This document shows positions 1 to 6,973 of a stretch of DNA of 50,270 nucleotides, piece after piece. The position numbers and the translations under genes are program-made. The number at the start of each line of letters is the position of its first letter. The first letter of the stretch is position 1. The notes under the pieces are model-generated. The model did no database searches. It was not told the origin of the DNA and worked only from the letters and a program-made list of their open reading frames with translations. The stretch is from Melghirimyces profundicolus (lineage in GTDB: Bacteria; Bacillota; Bacilli; Thermoactinomycetales; DSM-45169), in contig NZ_QBKR01000026.1 in assembly GCF_003054245.1 (NCBI RefSeq), forward strand, positions 1 through 50,270, read 5' to 3'.

Positions 1-93
1 AAGTCTCGCCTGGGTCGCTTCACTCCCCGGTCTCGCTATGCACTCACAGAGCACAAGTCTCGCCTGGGTCGCTTCACTCCCCGGTCTCGCTAT
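1..93. repeat. 54-bp tandem repeat, partial array
   Basis: The unit beginning AAGTCTCGCCTGGGTCGCTT runs 1-54 and starts again at 55, breaking off at about 93. The same unit, in a 55-bp form, fills the last 171 bases of the window. The units abut with no spacer. The left copy reads CTTCACTCC where the right-hand copies read CTTGTGCTCC, so it has lost the GAGCACAAG/CTTGTGCTC inverted repeat seen in the right-hand units. Confidence 0.9.
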
Positions 94-297
94 GCTGTCC
101 TGCAGAGATGCAAGCACTGTCCGCTCCGAATCATCCGGCGGCGGGCAGGGGCAAAACGCCTTCGGATGCAACACAGAGAAGCTTTTGCCCCTGAACGCCC
201 TTGCAGGCTGATTCTCCGCCGGGCAGGACAGCAAAGTCGCTATTTTGGGTAAACGCTTTTCCTTTTCTCGAAACGAACATTCAATCACAACGCTTCT
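94..297. repeat. Palindrome-rich arm of a dispersed repeat element
   Basis: Inverted repeats nest here: GCTGTCCTGC at 94-103 pairs with GCAGGACAGC at 223-232, and CAGGGGCAAAA at 146-156 pairs with TTTTGCCCCTG at 183-193. Next comes GGGTAAACGC at 247-256, and the segment ends with TCAATCACAACGCTTCT at 281-297. That end is the reverse complement of the AGAAGCGTTGTGATTGA found at 10298-10314. I see no transposase, so this is a non-coding, MITE-like or folded-RNA-like repeat. Confidence 0.75.
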
Positions 298-378
298 GGG
301 CCTGGTTTACTTTCGACCCAGTGTGGAAAACGAGGAGAGGAAGAAATCCCACACCGGAATCAAAGGAGGAAACGCAGG

Positions 379-1044
379 ATGTCCGACCGTTATCAAGCTG
401 TCGTATTCGATGTGTACGGAACCCTGTTCGATGTCGATTCGCTCACCGGGCGGTGTGAAGCGGCCGCCCCCGGAAAGGGAGAGGAACTGAGCCGTCTGTG
501 GAGGAGTAAACAGCTGGAGTACAGCTGGCTTCGTTCCCTGATGGAGGACTACCGGGATTTTCGCGGGGTGACGGAGGAGGCCCTCCGTCACGCCGACCGC
601 CGTCTCGGCCTGGGACTGTCCGCCGGGGAGCGGGAGGACCTGCTCGCCGCCTATGCCTGCCTCCGGGTGTTCCCGGAAGTGTCCCGGGTCCTGGAACGGC
701 TGGCGGTCACGCGGGCGGCCTTTTCCAACGGTCCCCTCTCCGCGCTCCGGCCGTTGCTGGAGAACGGGGGACTGCTTCCCCTGTTCGACGAGCTGATCAG
801 CGTGGATGAAGCGAAGGTTTTCAAGCCTTCCCCCCGGGCCTATGCGTTGGTGCCCAACATCCTCGGTGTTTCCCGGGAGTCGATCCTTTTCGTTTCCTCC
901 AACACATGGGACATCTCGGGAGCCGGCCGGTTCGGCTTTTCCACCGCCTGGGTCGACCGCAAGGGAGAGGTCATGGATGAGCTGGGTCACCAACCGGACT
1001 ACATGCTGAAAGATTTGTGCGGAATCGAAGAAATCCTTGGGTGA
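379..1044 (+). CDS. HAD hydrolase, (S)-2-haloacid dehalogenase-like
   Basis: The 221-residue protein has the layout of haloacid dehalogenase type II enzymes of the HAD superfamily, which hydrolyse 2-haloacids through an aspartyl-ester intermediate. Visible motifs are DVYGTLFDV (nucleophile Asp11), SNG (motif II), KVFKP (motif III Lys) and SSNTWDISGA (motif IV, with the Asn and Asp of the dehalogenase subgroup). The length is normal for the family. AAAGGAGG lies about 9 nt before the ATG. Many members annotated as dehalogenases have other or unknown phosphatase-type substrates, so the substrate is uncertain. It lies 96 bp upstream of an LCP gene with no obvious terminator between, so the two may be cotranscribed. 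Confidence 0.85.
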   Translation: MSDRYQAVVFDVYGTLFDVDSLTGRCEAAAPGKGEELSRLWRSKQLEYSWLRSLMEDYRDFRGVTEEALRHADRRLGLGLSAGEREDLLAAYACLRVFPEVSRVLERLAVTRAAFSNGPLSALRPLLENGGLLPLFDELISVDEAKVFKPSPRAYALVPNILGVSRESILFVSSNTWDISGAGRFGFSTAWVDRKGEVMDELGHQPDYMLKDLCGIEEILG

Positions 1045-1140
1045 CGGATGAGACCCTGTGAAGGATTCTCCGGACCAAAAAAGGGTTTTGATTCCCAATT
1101 CCAGAAAATGAAAGGTATTTCAGCAGAAGGGGTCTGATCG

Positions 1141-2040
1141 ATGAAGTGGCTGAAGATTTTTTTCATCCTGGTCCTCCTCGCAGCCGGCGGAGCGGGCGGA
1201 TACGCGTACTATCTGTACGATGCGGCCCAGGATGCGGCGAAACAGATGTATGAACCGGGCAAGAAAAAACCGTCCGCTCTCCGGGACGAGGATGTTTCCG
1301 TGGAGAACCGGGACCCGATCTCCATCCTGATCCTGGGTGTGGACGAACGGGAGGGGGACCGCGGCCGCACGGACACCATGATGGTGATGACCGTCAACCC
1401 GAAAGCGGGATCCGTCCTGATGTTCAGCATCCCCCGGGACACCCGGACGGAGATCCCCGGCCGGGGGCCGGACAAGATCAACCATGCCTACGCCTACGGC
1501 GGGGTCCCCCTGGCGATGCAAACCGTGGAACGTTTCCTCCATGTCCCGATGGATTACTATGTCAAAGTGAACATGGAAGGCTTTGAGACCATCGTGGACC
1601 AGTTGGGCGGAGTCGATGTCCACAATGAGTTCGCCTTCCACCTCGAAGGGTACGACTTCCCGGAGGGGAACCTCCACTTAAACGGAGCCGAAGCCCTGAA
1701 ATACTCCCGGATGCGCAAAGACGACCCCCGGGGGGACATCGGACGGGGGGAGCGCCAGCAGGAAGTGTTGACCCAGGTGATGCGGAAAGCGAAAAACCCT
1801 TCCGTCCTGACCAAGCTGTCCAGCATCCTGGAGAGCCTCGGAACCAATGTGAAGACCAATCTTTCCCCGGACGAGTTGCAGGCGATGGCCGGCGACTACC
1901 GGTCTTCCATGAACGACATCGAGCCCCTGCAGGTGAACGGGCGGGGCGAAAAACGGGGCGGGGTCTGGTACTACATCGTCCCGGAAGCGGAACGGAAGCG
2001 GATCAGCGGGGTGTTGAACCGGCAATTGGGATTGTCTTGA
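1141..2040 (+). CDS. LytR-CpsA-Psr (LCP) family protein 1
   Basis: LCP proteins transfer undecaprenyl-linked anionic polymers (teichoic acids, capsule) onto peptidoglycan at the outer face of the membrane. The 299-residue protein has one N-terminal membrane segment (about residues 4-26, rich in Gly/Ala/Tyr). The LCP domain follows, with RTDTMM, SIPRDTRTEI, INHAYAYGG, KVNMEGF and SRMRKDDPRGDIGRGERQ, which include the Arg/Asp residues that bind the lipid pyrophosphate. It is a close paralogue of the LCP protein at 12171. The gene ends before a strong terminator. It may share a transcript with the HAD gene upstream. Confidence 0.93.
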   Translation: MKWLKIFFILVLLAAGGAGGYAYYLYDAAQDAAKQMYEPGKKKPSALRDEDVSVENRDPISILILGVDEREGDRGRTDTMMVMTVNPKAGSVLMFSIPRDTRTEIPGRGPDKINHAYAYGGVPLAMQTVERFLHVPMDYYVKVNMEGFETIVDQLGGVDVHNEFAFHLEGYDFPEGNLHLNGAEALKYSRMRKDDPRGDIGRGERQQEVLTQVMRKAKNPSVLTKLSSILESLGTNVKTNLSPDELQAMAGDYRSSMNDIEPLQVNGRGEKRGGVWYYIVPEAERKRISGVLNRQLGLS

Positions 2041-2085
2041 GCGGCTGGGCAGCCGGACCCGGCGGTTTGATGAAGGCTGAAAACC

Positions 2086-2109
2086 AACCGGGGCTCCCCC
2101 CGGTTTTTT
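2086..2109 (+). terminator. Rho-independent terminator after LCP1
   Basis: AACCGGGG pairs with CCCCGGTT and is followed by a run of T. Confidence 0.85.
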
Positions 2110-2132
2110 CTTGCCTTTATTTCATAACAGGG

Positions 2133-2163
2133 TTTCTAATCAGCATCAAAAAAGGTATATAAT
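2133..2163 (+). promoter_or_regulatory. Possible sigma-A promoter of the secreted protein gene
   Basis: TATAAT at 2158-2163 lies about 50 bp before the start codon at 2214. The upstream hexamer (TTTCTA at 2133) is poor and its spacing is 19 nt, so only the -10 is convincing. Confidence 0.45.
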
Positions 2164-2213
2164 GTAAAAGGGGGTTTTTGGATCTTCCGTCCATGGATGA
2201 AGGAGGAAGAAGG

Positions 2214-2747
2214 ATGAAGCTTCAGACCATGCTGGTCGTCGCGGTAGCGATCGGGGCGGTGTTTACGGGGGCCGTATTTGCCGAACCCCAACATAACCCC
2301 ACCGAAAAGCTCACACCCGCCGAAACCGGATCCGGGGGGAAAGAGAACCGGGCTCCTGCCGATTCCGCCCGCCAATGGTTCGCCCGGATGGACGGCAATC
2401 TGGCGAAAACCAACGAGCTCGTCCAACGCTTTGAATTTCAGTTCCCGGAATACTCCGAGTACGACCCTGAGGACGGGAAGCGGCTGCTCCGGGATCTTGA
2501 CGCCCTCGAGGGGAGAATCGAAGGAACCCGGCCGCCTCCGGGACCGAAGGAGCTCCGCGTCTTCGCCGCGGGCTTCCAGGAGCTCCTCTCCGACCGGGTG
2601 GGGAAGGTCCGGTACATGATCGAACACTACATGTCCGGCGACTGGAAGCCCGCCCAAAAAACCCGGGAAGCCTTCAAGAAAGAACGGAAATTTGAGGACG
2701 GGGTGAGCCGGTATCACAAGATGAAGGAATTGTACGGCCGTGAATGA
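2214..2747 (+). CDS. Secreted helical protein of unknown function
   Basis: A 177-residue product is predicted from the ATG at 2214, chosen because AAGGAGG at 2199-2205 stands at good distance; a longer reading frame begins at 2178 without such a site. A Sec signal peptide (about residues 1-23, ending AVFA) is followed by a Pro/Gly-rich linker. The rest is charged and probably helical (about 55-177), with many Glu, Arg and Lys and no Cys. I recognise no family. It is a monocistronic unit with its own TATAAT box and terminator, so an exported structural or envelope role is possible but unproven. Confidence 0.7.
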   Translation: MKLQTMLVVAVAIGAVFTGAVFAEPQHNPTEKLTPAETGSGGKENRAPADSARQWFARMDGNLAKTNELVQRFEFQFPEYSEYDPEDGKRLLRDLDALEGRIEGTRPPPGPKELRVFAAGFQELLSDRVGKVRYMIEHYMSGDWKPAQKTREAFKKERKFEDGVSRYHKMKELYGRE

Positions 2748-2778
2748 GGCGGAGTGAGCGGCCGCCGGTCCATGGGAA

Positions 2779-2803
2779 GGAGCTCTTCGGAGCTCTTTTT
2801 TCT
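2779..2803 (+). terminator. Terminator with TTCG loop
   Basis: AGCTC-TTCG-GAGCT followed by a T tract. A near-identical structure recurs at 4671-4695. Confidence 0.8.
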
Positions 2804-2967
2804 TTTGAGTGTCTTTTAATTGAGGGCTATAGCGGTCCCGGTTAAGATGGGAATATGGGTGGATCCTTCAACCTTTAAGAAAAATCGGCTCCTTCATGTC
2901 GTGGAGCCGGCCCGGTTATATCCCGAACATCATTCAGAACCATCTGTCCGTCTTCAATAACGTGGCT

Positions 2968-3168
2968 TTAAGACGAAACTTCCTTGCGACCGATGAACCG
3001 TCCAACAAAATAACCATAAACAAGGTGAAGTACCAGTGTCGCCACAGCGATTTTGGGTGAAATGGCCAAACCAAAAATCCCCCAGCCCAGTATGGGTAAA
3101 ACCATAATCTGCATCACGAGCCAAAGAATCAACCCCAAACCGAGGCCTTTTTCAACCGCCGTTTTTTT
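2968..3168 (-). pseudogene. C-terminal remnant of a multispanning membrane protein
   Basis: Directly after the YnfA-like stop codon the same minus-strand frame stays open for 66 codons, to the TAA at 2968-2970. It reads as two hydrophobic helices, with motifs LGLILWLVMQIMVLP, LGWGIFGLA and HLVYGYFVGRFIG. There is no start codon or ribosome site and a run of 9 A precedes it. The composition is that of a true membrane protein, similar in style to YagU/DUF1440-like proteins (low certainty). It is best read as the 3' end of a gene whose 5' part was lost by deletion up to ynfA. The 220 bp further downstream (2748-2967) hold only the terminator at 2779. Confidence 0.5.
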
Positions 3169-3477
3169 TTAATTTCGTGGTCCCCATAACATCACAGCTA
3201 CACCGATGAGACAAATTCCTGATCCAATCCAGTCATAGAGGTCCGGAGTTTTCTTGTCAATTCCCCATCCCCATAGTACAGACATAATAATGAATACTCC
3301 ACCGTAAGCCGCGTAGACCCGACCGAAGGAAGGGAAGGTTTGAAACGTGGCGATGACTCCGTATAAGGCCAAAGCCAGGCCGCCAGCCAGTCCCCAATAA
3401 GAGGGTTTCCCCTCTCGCAGCCAAAGCCAGATCAAATAGCCTCCCCCGATTTCCGCCAACCCGGCTATTAAAAACAA
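3169..3477 (-). CDS. ynfA: YnfA/UPF0060 family small membrane protein, start frameshifted
   Basis: The 102-residue product has four hydrophobic segments and the YnfA hallmark [19 protein letters not shown] near its N terminus, with [12 protein letters not shown] in the middle. The family resembles small multidrug-resistance proteins; its substrate is not established. In this frame translation must start at TTG 3477, which has no ribosome site. A good one (AGGGGG) precedes ATG 3496, which reads MIQAIFF in the next frame. The frames would join if the run of 8 T (A on the plus strand, 3476-3483) were 7 T, giving [18 protein letters not shown], the normal family start. So this is a homopolymer frameshift, a sequencing error, or a phase-variable start. 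It lies 87 bp downstream of uppP and probably shares its operon. Confidence 0.75.
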   Translation of the reverse strand: MFLIAGLAEIGGGYLIWLWLREGKPSYWGLAGGLALALYGVIATFQTFPSFGRVYAAYGGVFIIMSVLWGWGIDKKTPDLYDWIGSGICLIGVAVMLWGPRN

Positions 3478-3583
3478 AAAAAATAGCTTGGATCATGTCA
3501 CGTTATTCCCCCTGAGAAACTTGGCCGCCAGCCGCTTCAGTTCAACCCCTTTTAGTGGTTTGCTCGAGATCGGAACGGTCTTT

Positions 3584-4420
3584 TTATAGAAAGACAAAGT
3601 AAATGAAAGCGGCCAGCACAATACGGTATACGGCAAAAGGAACCAACTTGATTCGATTGATTAACTTTAAAAAGAAACGGATGGAGAGGAGAGCAAAGAG
3701 AAACGCGCTGATAAATCCGGCCATAAAAAATGGGAGGGCATCAATGGAAAAATATTCCCAATTCTTAAGGAGCGAAAGTCCACTGGCTCCCATCATGATC
3801 GGAACGGCCATGATAAACGTAAAATCCGATGCGGCACGGTGGCTGAGTCCCAACAGGACGCCGCCGGAAATCGTGGAACCGGAGCGGGAAAAGCCCGGCC
3901 ACAGCGAGATACATTGAAAGAGACCGATCCATACTGCTTGTTTGTAAGTAATCTGATCCACCGTTTGGACTCTCGGCCTCCCTGGACGAAACCAATCGGC
4001 GGCCATCATTAAAACGGCGCCGGCAGCCAGTCCAACGGCCACGGTTTCGACGGAGAACAGATGTTCATCAATATAATCCTCAAATAGAAATCCCAGAATG
4101 GCGGCCGGCAAGAGGCCGACGACCACTTGGCTCAACTTCAAATGGGATCCCCGCGTTTCTTCCGTTCCATCCTTTTCAAGCCCCAACAGCTGTCTGAATC
4201 TTTCTTTAAACACAATCACAACCGCCAAGATCGAACCCAGTTGAATCACCACTTTAAAGGTGTTTGCCACATCCGGTGAAAATAACTGTTTGGATTGCAA
4301 TAAAAGATCATCGACGACAATCATATGTCCCGTGGATGAGACCGGCGCAAACTCCGTCATTCCTTCCACCAGTCCCAAGATCGCGGCCACGAATATTTCC
4401 CACAAATTCAATCCACTCAC
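3584..4420 (-). CDS. uppP: Undecaprenyl-diphosphatase UppP/BacA
   Basis: UppP dephosphorylates undecaprenyl pyrophosphate, recycling the lipid carrier for peptidoglycan and wall polymers, and gives bacitracin tolerance. The 278-residue polytopic protein carries both active-site blocks: EGMTEFAPVSSTGH near residues 19-32 and GFSRSGST near 174-181. Seven to eight membrane segments are visible. The ATG at 4420 follows AAAGGTGAG. The carrier it regenerates is the one used by the LCP proteins and by the EPS cluster further right. The gene is on the opposite strand to them and is followed by the ynfA-like gene. Confidence 0.95.
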   Translation of the reverse strand: MSGLNLWEIFVAAILGLVEGMTEFAPVSSTGHMIVVDDLLLQSKQLFSPDVANTFKVVIQLGSILAVVIVFKERFRQLLGLEKDGTEETRGSHLKLSQVVVGLLPAAILGFLFEDYIDEHLFSVETVAVGLAAGAVLMMAADWFRPGRPRVQTVDQITYKQAVWIGLFQCISLWPGFSRSGSTISGGVLLGLSHRAASDFTFIMAVPIMMGASGLSLLKNWEYFSIDALPFFMAGFISAFLFALLSIRFFLKLINRIKLVPFAVYRIVLAAFIYFVFL

Positions 4421-4468
4421 CTTTTCTGGCTGTAAGATAGGATCGTGAGGATGAAGGAGTGATGATAT

Positions 4469-4660
4469 TTAATCTTCATTTAAAATCCCGTTTTTTCCAG
4501 CACAAGCAGTAATCGGAGACAGCACAACAGAGACCCCCATCATTATACCAAAGGCGTGAGGGGTTCTTGATACGGAAGAGGCACATTCATTCCATGCAAG
4601 CTGGGCAATCATGATCGGCACCGACAGAACGAGGGGGATCGAGGTCAACACAACGAACAG
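4469..4660 (-). pseudogene. Possible membrane-protein remnant
   Basis: An open minus-strand stretch of about 64 codons holds two hydrophobic segments (VVLTSIPLVLSVPIMIAQLA and GIMMGVSVVLSPI). There is no ribosome site, and its upstream edge runs into a terminator that belongs to plus-strand transcription. It reads like the C-terminal scrap of a transporter, but I recognise no family. With the neighbouring remnants it marks 4.4-4.86 kb as a deletion-scarred patch. Confidence 0.3.
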
Positions 4661-4670
4661 ATCCTTGGAA

Positions 4671-4695
4671 AGAGCTCTTCGGAGTTCTTTTTTTA
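4671..4695 (+). terminator. Terminator-like hairpin, copy of that at 2779
   Basis: AGAGCTC-TTCG-GAGTTCT followed by a T run. No intact plus-strand gene ends before it, which suggests that whatever it served has been deleted. Confidence 0.6.
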
Positions 4696-4719
4696 TTGGT
4701 TGGAGAATAACGGGTGATC

Positions 4720-4863
4720 GCTTTGCGAAAGGGAGGATGGGAAACGGAAGTTGCGAAGAAAAAAATGATTTTTTTTTGATAAAAAAACGACCCCAAACGT
4801 CACGAAGCGCCCGAACTGCCCAAGAACCTGGAAGTCTCCGCCGCCCCGTATTTCGATGAGGAA
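4720..4863 (+). pseudogene. Decayed 5' end of surface protein gene 1
   Basis: GAAAGGGAGG then ATGGGAAACGG at about 4728-4748 matches the ribosome site and start region of the surface-protein gene at 10575 (GAAAGGGAGG, GTGGGAAATCGG). Here the reading frame runs into long A and T homopolymers and ends at 4859, out of frame with the mature protein. The mature frame is open only from about 4797 (reading ...APELPKNLEVSAAPYFDEE into 4864). The signal-peptide coding part is therefore missing or frameshifted. GAATAACGG at about 4707 may be a worn copy of the shared promoter box. Confidence 0.5.
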
Positions 4864-5673
4864 ATGGGCTTCTACACCGGCGATATCCGAGTCAAAGGGA
4901 AAATCCCCGGCGCCAAAAAAGGCGATGACGCCTCCGGAAACTGGCGTTTCGTCCTGAAGGATGCCGAAGGACAAGTGGTGGACAAGGTCGTCAAAAAGAA
5001 TAAAGAAGGCATCCGGAAAGGAGCCTGGCTGTGGGCTCCCGAGAGCGGCACTTACAAAGCCGTGGTGGTTTTCAAAGGGACTTACAACGGTCAGGAAGTG
5101 AAGCTCCGCGGATCCGCCGAAGTGACCCTGGAAGTGCCGGAGTTCTTTGAGCCGGAGCACGAAGTGATATATGAATACAAGGACGGCAAGCACGTCGTGA
5201 CCGCTTCCATCTTCGAAGGCGAGCATGTGATGGGTGAGTGGATGATCGGGATCTTCGACATGGAAGGGTACCCGGTCGTGGAACCCCGATTTTCCGACTT
5301 GATGCAGGAAGGAAAATCCTTTACCGCTGAGTTTGAAGATGAGTTGGAGCCCGGTACCTACTTTGTGGGGGCTGTCTACTACGGAACGGTGGACGGTCAA
5401 CCCGCTGGTTTCATCGATGACTCCACCGTCTTCGAAGTGAAAGAGCCGGGCTCCGAACCCCAACCGGGTGACGGGGAAGACAACGGGAAAGAGGACGGCA
5501 AGGAACCGGTGAAGCCGACGGAACCCAAACAAGTGATGGACACCGTCAAAAACGGCGGCAAGATGCCCAAGACCGCCACCGACTACCCGCTGGGCATGCT
5601 GGTCGGCGGCGGCATCCTGCTCCTGGGACTGGCTGCGTTGGCCATCCTCAAACTTCGCCGGACCGCCGCGTAA
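4864..5673 (+). CDS. Surface protein 1, MPxTA sorting signal, signal peptide lost
   Basis: The 269-residue frame is a shorter paralogue of the surface proteins at 6974 and 10575. It has two beta-sandwich-like repeats (about 1-92 and 97-193), each with a GxW motif and a PGTY/SGTY motif before a YxGxxxG strand. A Pro/Glu/Asp-rich spacer (about 194-222) follows. The C terminus is a cell-wall sorting signal: MPKTA at 234-238, a hydrophobic helix (about 243-261) and a basic tail KLRR. LPXTA-like motifs are known for class D sortases. No signal peptide precedes this start and the ATG has only GAGGAA abutting it. As it stands the product probably cannot be exported, so the gene may be a pseudogene. 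A terminator follows. Confidence 0.65.
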   Translation: MGFYTGDIRVKGKIPGAKKGDDASGNWRFVLKDAEGQVVDKVVKKNKEGIRKGAWLWAPESGTYKAVVVFKGTYNGQEVKLRGSAEVTLEVPEFFEPEHEVIYEYKDGKHVVTASIFEGEHVMGEWMIGIFDMEGYPVVEPRFSDLMQEGKSFTAEFEDELEPGTYFVGAVYYGTVDGQPAGFIDDSTVFEVKEPGSEPQPGDGEDNGKEDGKEPVKPTEPKQVMDTVKNGGKMPKTATDYPLGMLVGGGILLLGLAALAILKLRRTAA

Positions 5674-5690
5674 TCCAAAATATGAGAGTT

Positions 5691-5723
5691 GAGAAAGGGC
5701 CCTTCGGGGTCCTTTCTTGTTTT
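5691..5723 (+). terminator. Terminator after surface protein 1
   Basis: GAAAGGGCCC/GGGGTCCTTTC hairpin with a TTCG loop, followed by a short T-rich tract. Confidence 0.75.
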
Positions 5724-5847
5724 GCGGATTTGCAAAGTTTGTATAAACCCCCGCTAAAGTTCTTTTTAAAATCGGTCCTCCGGTCTTTCCCCTGCCTTCC
5801 GGGAGACGTAAGATAATCTCTGGACAAGACGGAAGGAGGAGACATCC

Positions 5848-6789
5848 TTGAAAAAAATCATCTGTTCCCTCAGTGTGCTTCTGCTGTTGGGTACCGTCAC
5901 CACGGCACTCGTCGTCGGTCAGCCGGGCACGGTCGGGACCCAGGGACTGGATGCGACGGATACATTCAAAGAACTTTCCCGGAATACCCAATGGCAGCAG
6001 AAAGAACAGATCGACCTCCAGTTTGACGCGCATCACCCGCAGGGGATGACCCGGATCGGGGATCTCTTTTACATGTCTTCCGTGGAGATCATCGAAAAGC
6101 CGGAGAAATACGACCAACCCCGAAACGGATATGACCGGACTCCCGGCAAAGGGGTCGGACACCTGTTCGTCTTCGACAAAACGGGCAAGCTGGTGAAAGA
6201 CATTGAGTTGGGGGAAGGCCACATGTACCACCCGGGCGGGATTGCCTACGACGGGAAGTCCATCTGGGTGCCGGTGGCGGAGTACCGCCCCGACAGCCGG
6301 TCCATCATGTATCAAGTGGATCCCGACACCCTGAAGGCGGAGGAAGCGTTCCGGGTGGATGACCACATCGGCGGAGTGTCCCGTGACAGTGAAAACGGGA
6401 AGCTGACAGGGGTCAGCTGGGGTTCCCGCCATTTCTACCAATGGAACGAACAGGGGAAAACCCTTAGGATGAAGACGAACCCGAGTCATTTCATCGACTA
6501 TCAGGACTGTGAAAGCGCGGGACAGGGAAAAGCGATCTGCAGCGGGATCTCGGAACTCCCGAACCCCGAAGGTTCGAAGCCCTATGAACTGGGTGGGCTG
6601 GCCCTGCTCGACACCGCCACCCTGGATCTGCTTCACGAAGTTCCCGTGACGGAGTTTTCCGCCAAAGGACACGTCGCCACCCGGAACCCGGCCTTCCTGG
6701 AGAACACCGATCAGGGCATGCGCCTCTACGCCGTTCCGGACGATGATGAAGCCTCACTGCTGGTCTATGAAACACAGAACGAAGAGTAA
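5848..6789 (+). CDS. Secreted DUF6454-like beta-propeller protein
   Basis: The 313-residue protein starts with a signal peptide (about 1-24, KKIICSLSVLLLLG core). The mature part has repeated short strands typical of propeller folds: HHPQGMTRIGDLFYMSSVEI, GHLFVFDKTGKLV, YHPGGIAYDGKSIWVPVAEY and GGLALLDTATLDLL. This resembles the DUF6454 family, whose function is unknown; the match is from memory. AAGGAGGAGAC precedes the TTG/ATG region, and the start at 5848 (TTG) gives a proper signal peptide. It is monocistronic, with a terminator downstream. An extracellular binding or hydrolase-like role is possible, but no catalytic motif is evident. Confidence 0.7.
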   Translation: MKKIICSLSVLLLLGTVTTALVVGQPGTVGTQGLDATDTFKELSRNTQWQQKEQIDLQFDAHHPQGMTRIGDLFYMSSVEIIEKPEKYDQPRNGYDRTPGKGVGHLFVFDKTGKLVKDIELGEGHMYHPGGIAYDGKSIWVPVAEYRPDSRSIMYQVDPDTLKAEEAFRVDDHIGGVSRDSENGKLTGVSWGSRHFYQWNEQGKTLRMKTNPSHFIDYQDCESAGQGKAICSGISELPNPEGSKPYELGGLALLDTATLDLLHEVPVTEFSAKGHVATRNPAFLENTDQGMRLYAVPDDDEASLLVYETQNEE

Positions 6790-6806
6790 CCCCACCCGAA
6801 ACTCAC

Positions 6807-6833
6807 AAGCCGCTTGGACAGCGGCTTTTTTTT
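6807..6833 (+). terminator. Terminator after the DUF6454-like gene
   Basis: AAGCCGC/GCGGCTT stem with a run of eight T. Confidence 0.88.
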
Positions 6834-6890
6834 GTGGATACCTGTTTTTCCGCAAATCAGACATAAAAGTTAAATTATTTCACCAAATCG

Positions 6891-6921
6891 ACTCAAAAAT
6901 CGGAACCCTCTTACGAATAAC
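6891..6921 (+). promoter_or_regulatory. A-tract/ACGAATAAC box before surface protein 2
   Basis: CAAAAA at 6894-6899 and ACGAATAAC at 6913-6921, ending 52 bp before the GTG start. It is one member of a family of aligned boxes in this window (see findings). It resembles SigI-type promoters (A-tract -35, CGWA -10). Confidence 0.6.
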
Positions 6922-6973
6922 TCCAATGGGGACAAAAATTCCCGGAAGAAAAATCTGAAGGGGGAAAAATAAC

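Noticed and set aside
4693-6672. 659-residue minus-strand frame
   Set aside because: Lies antisense to surface protein 1 and the DUF6454-like gene, has no ribosome site and no family-like composition; long false frames are common opposite GC-rich genes here.
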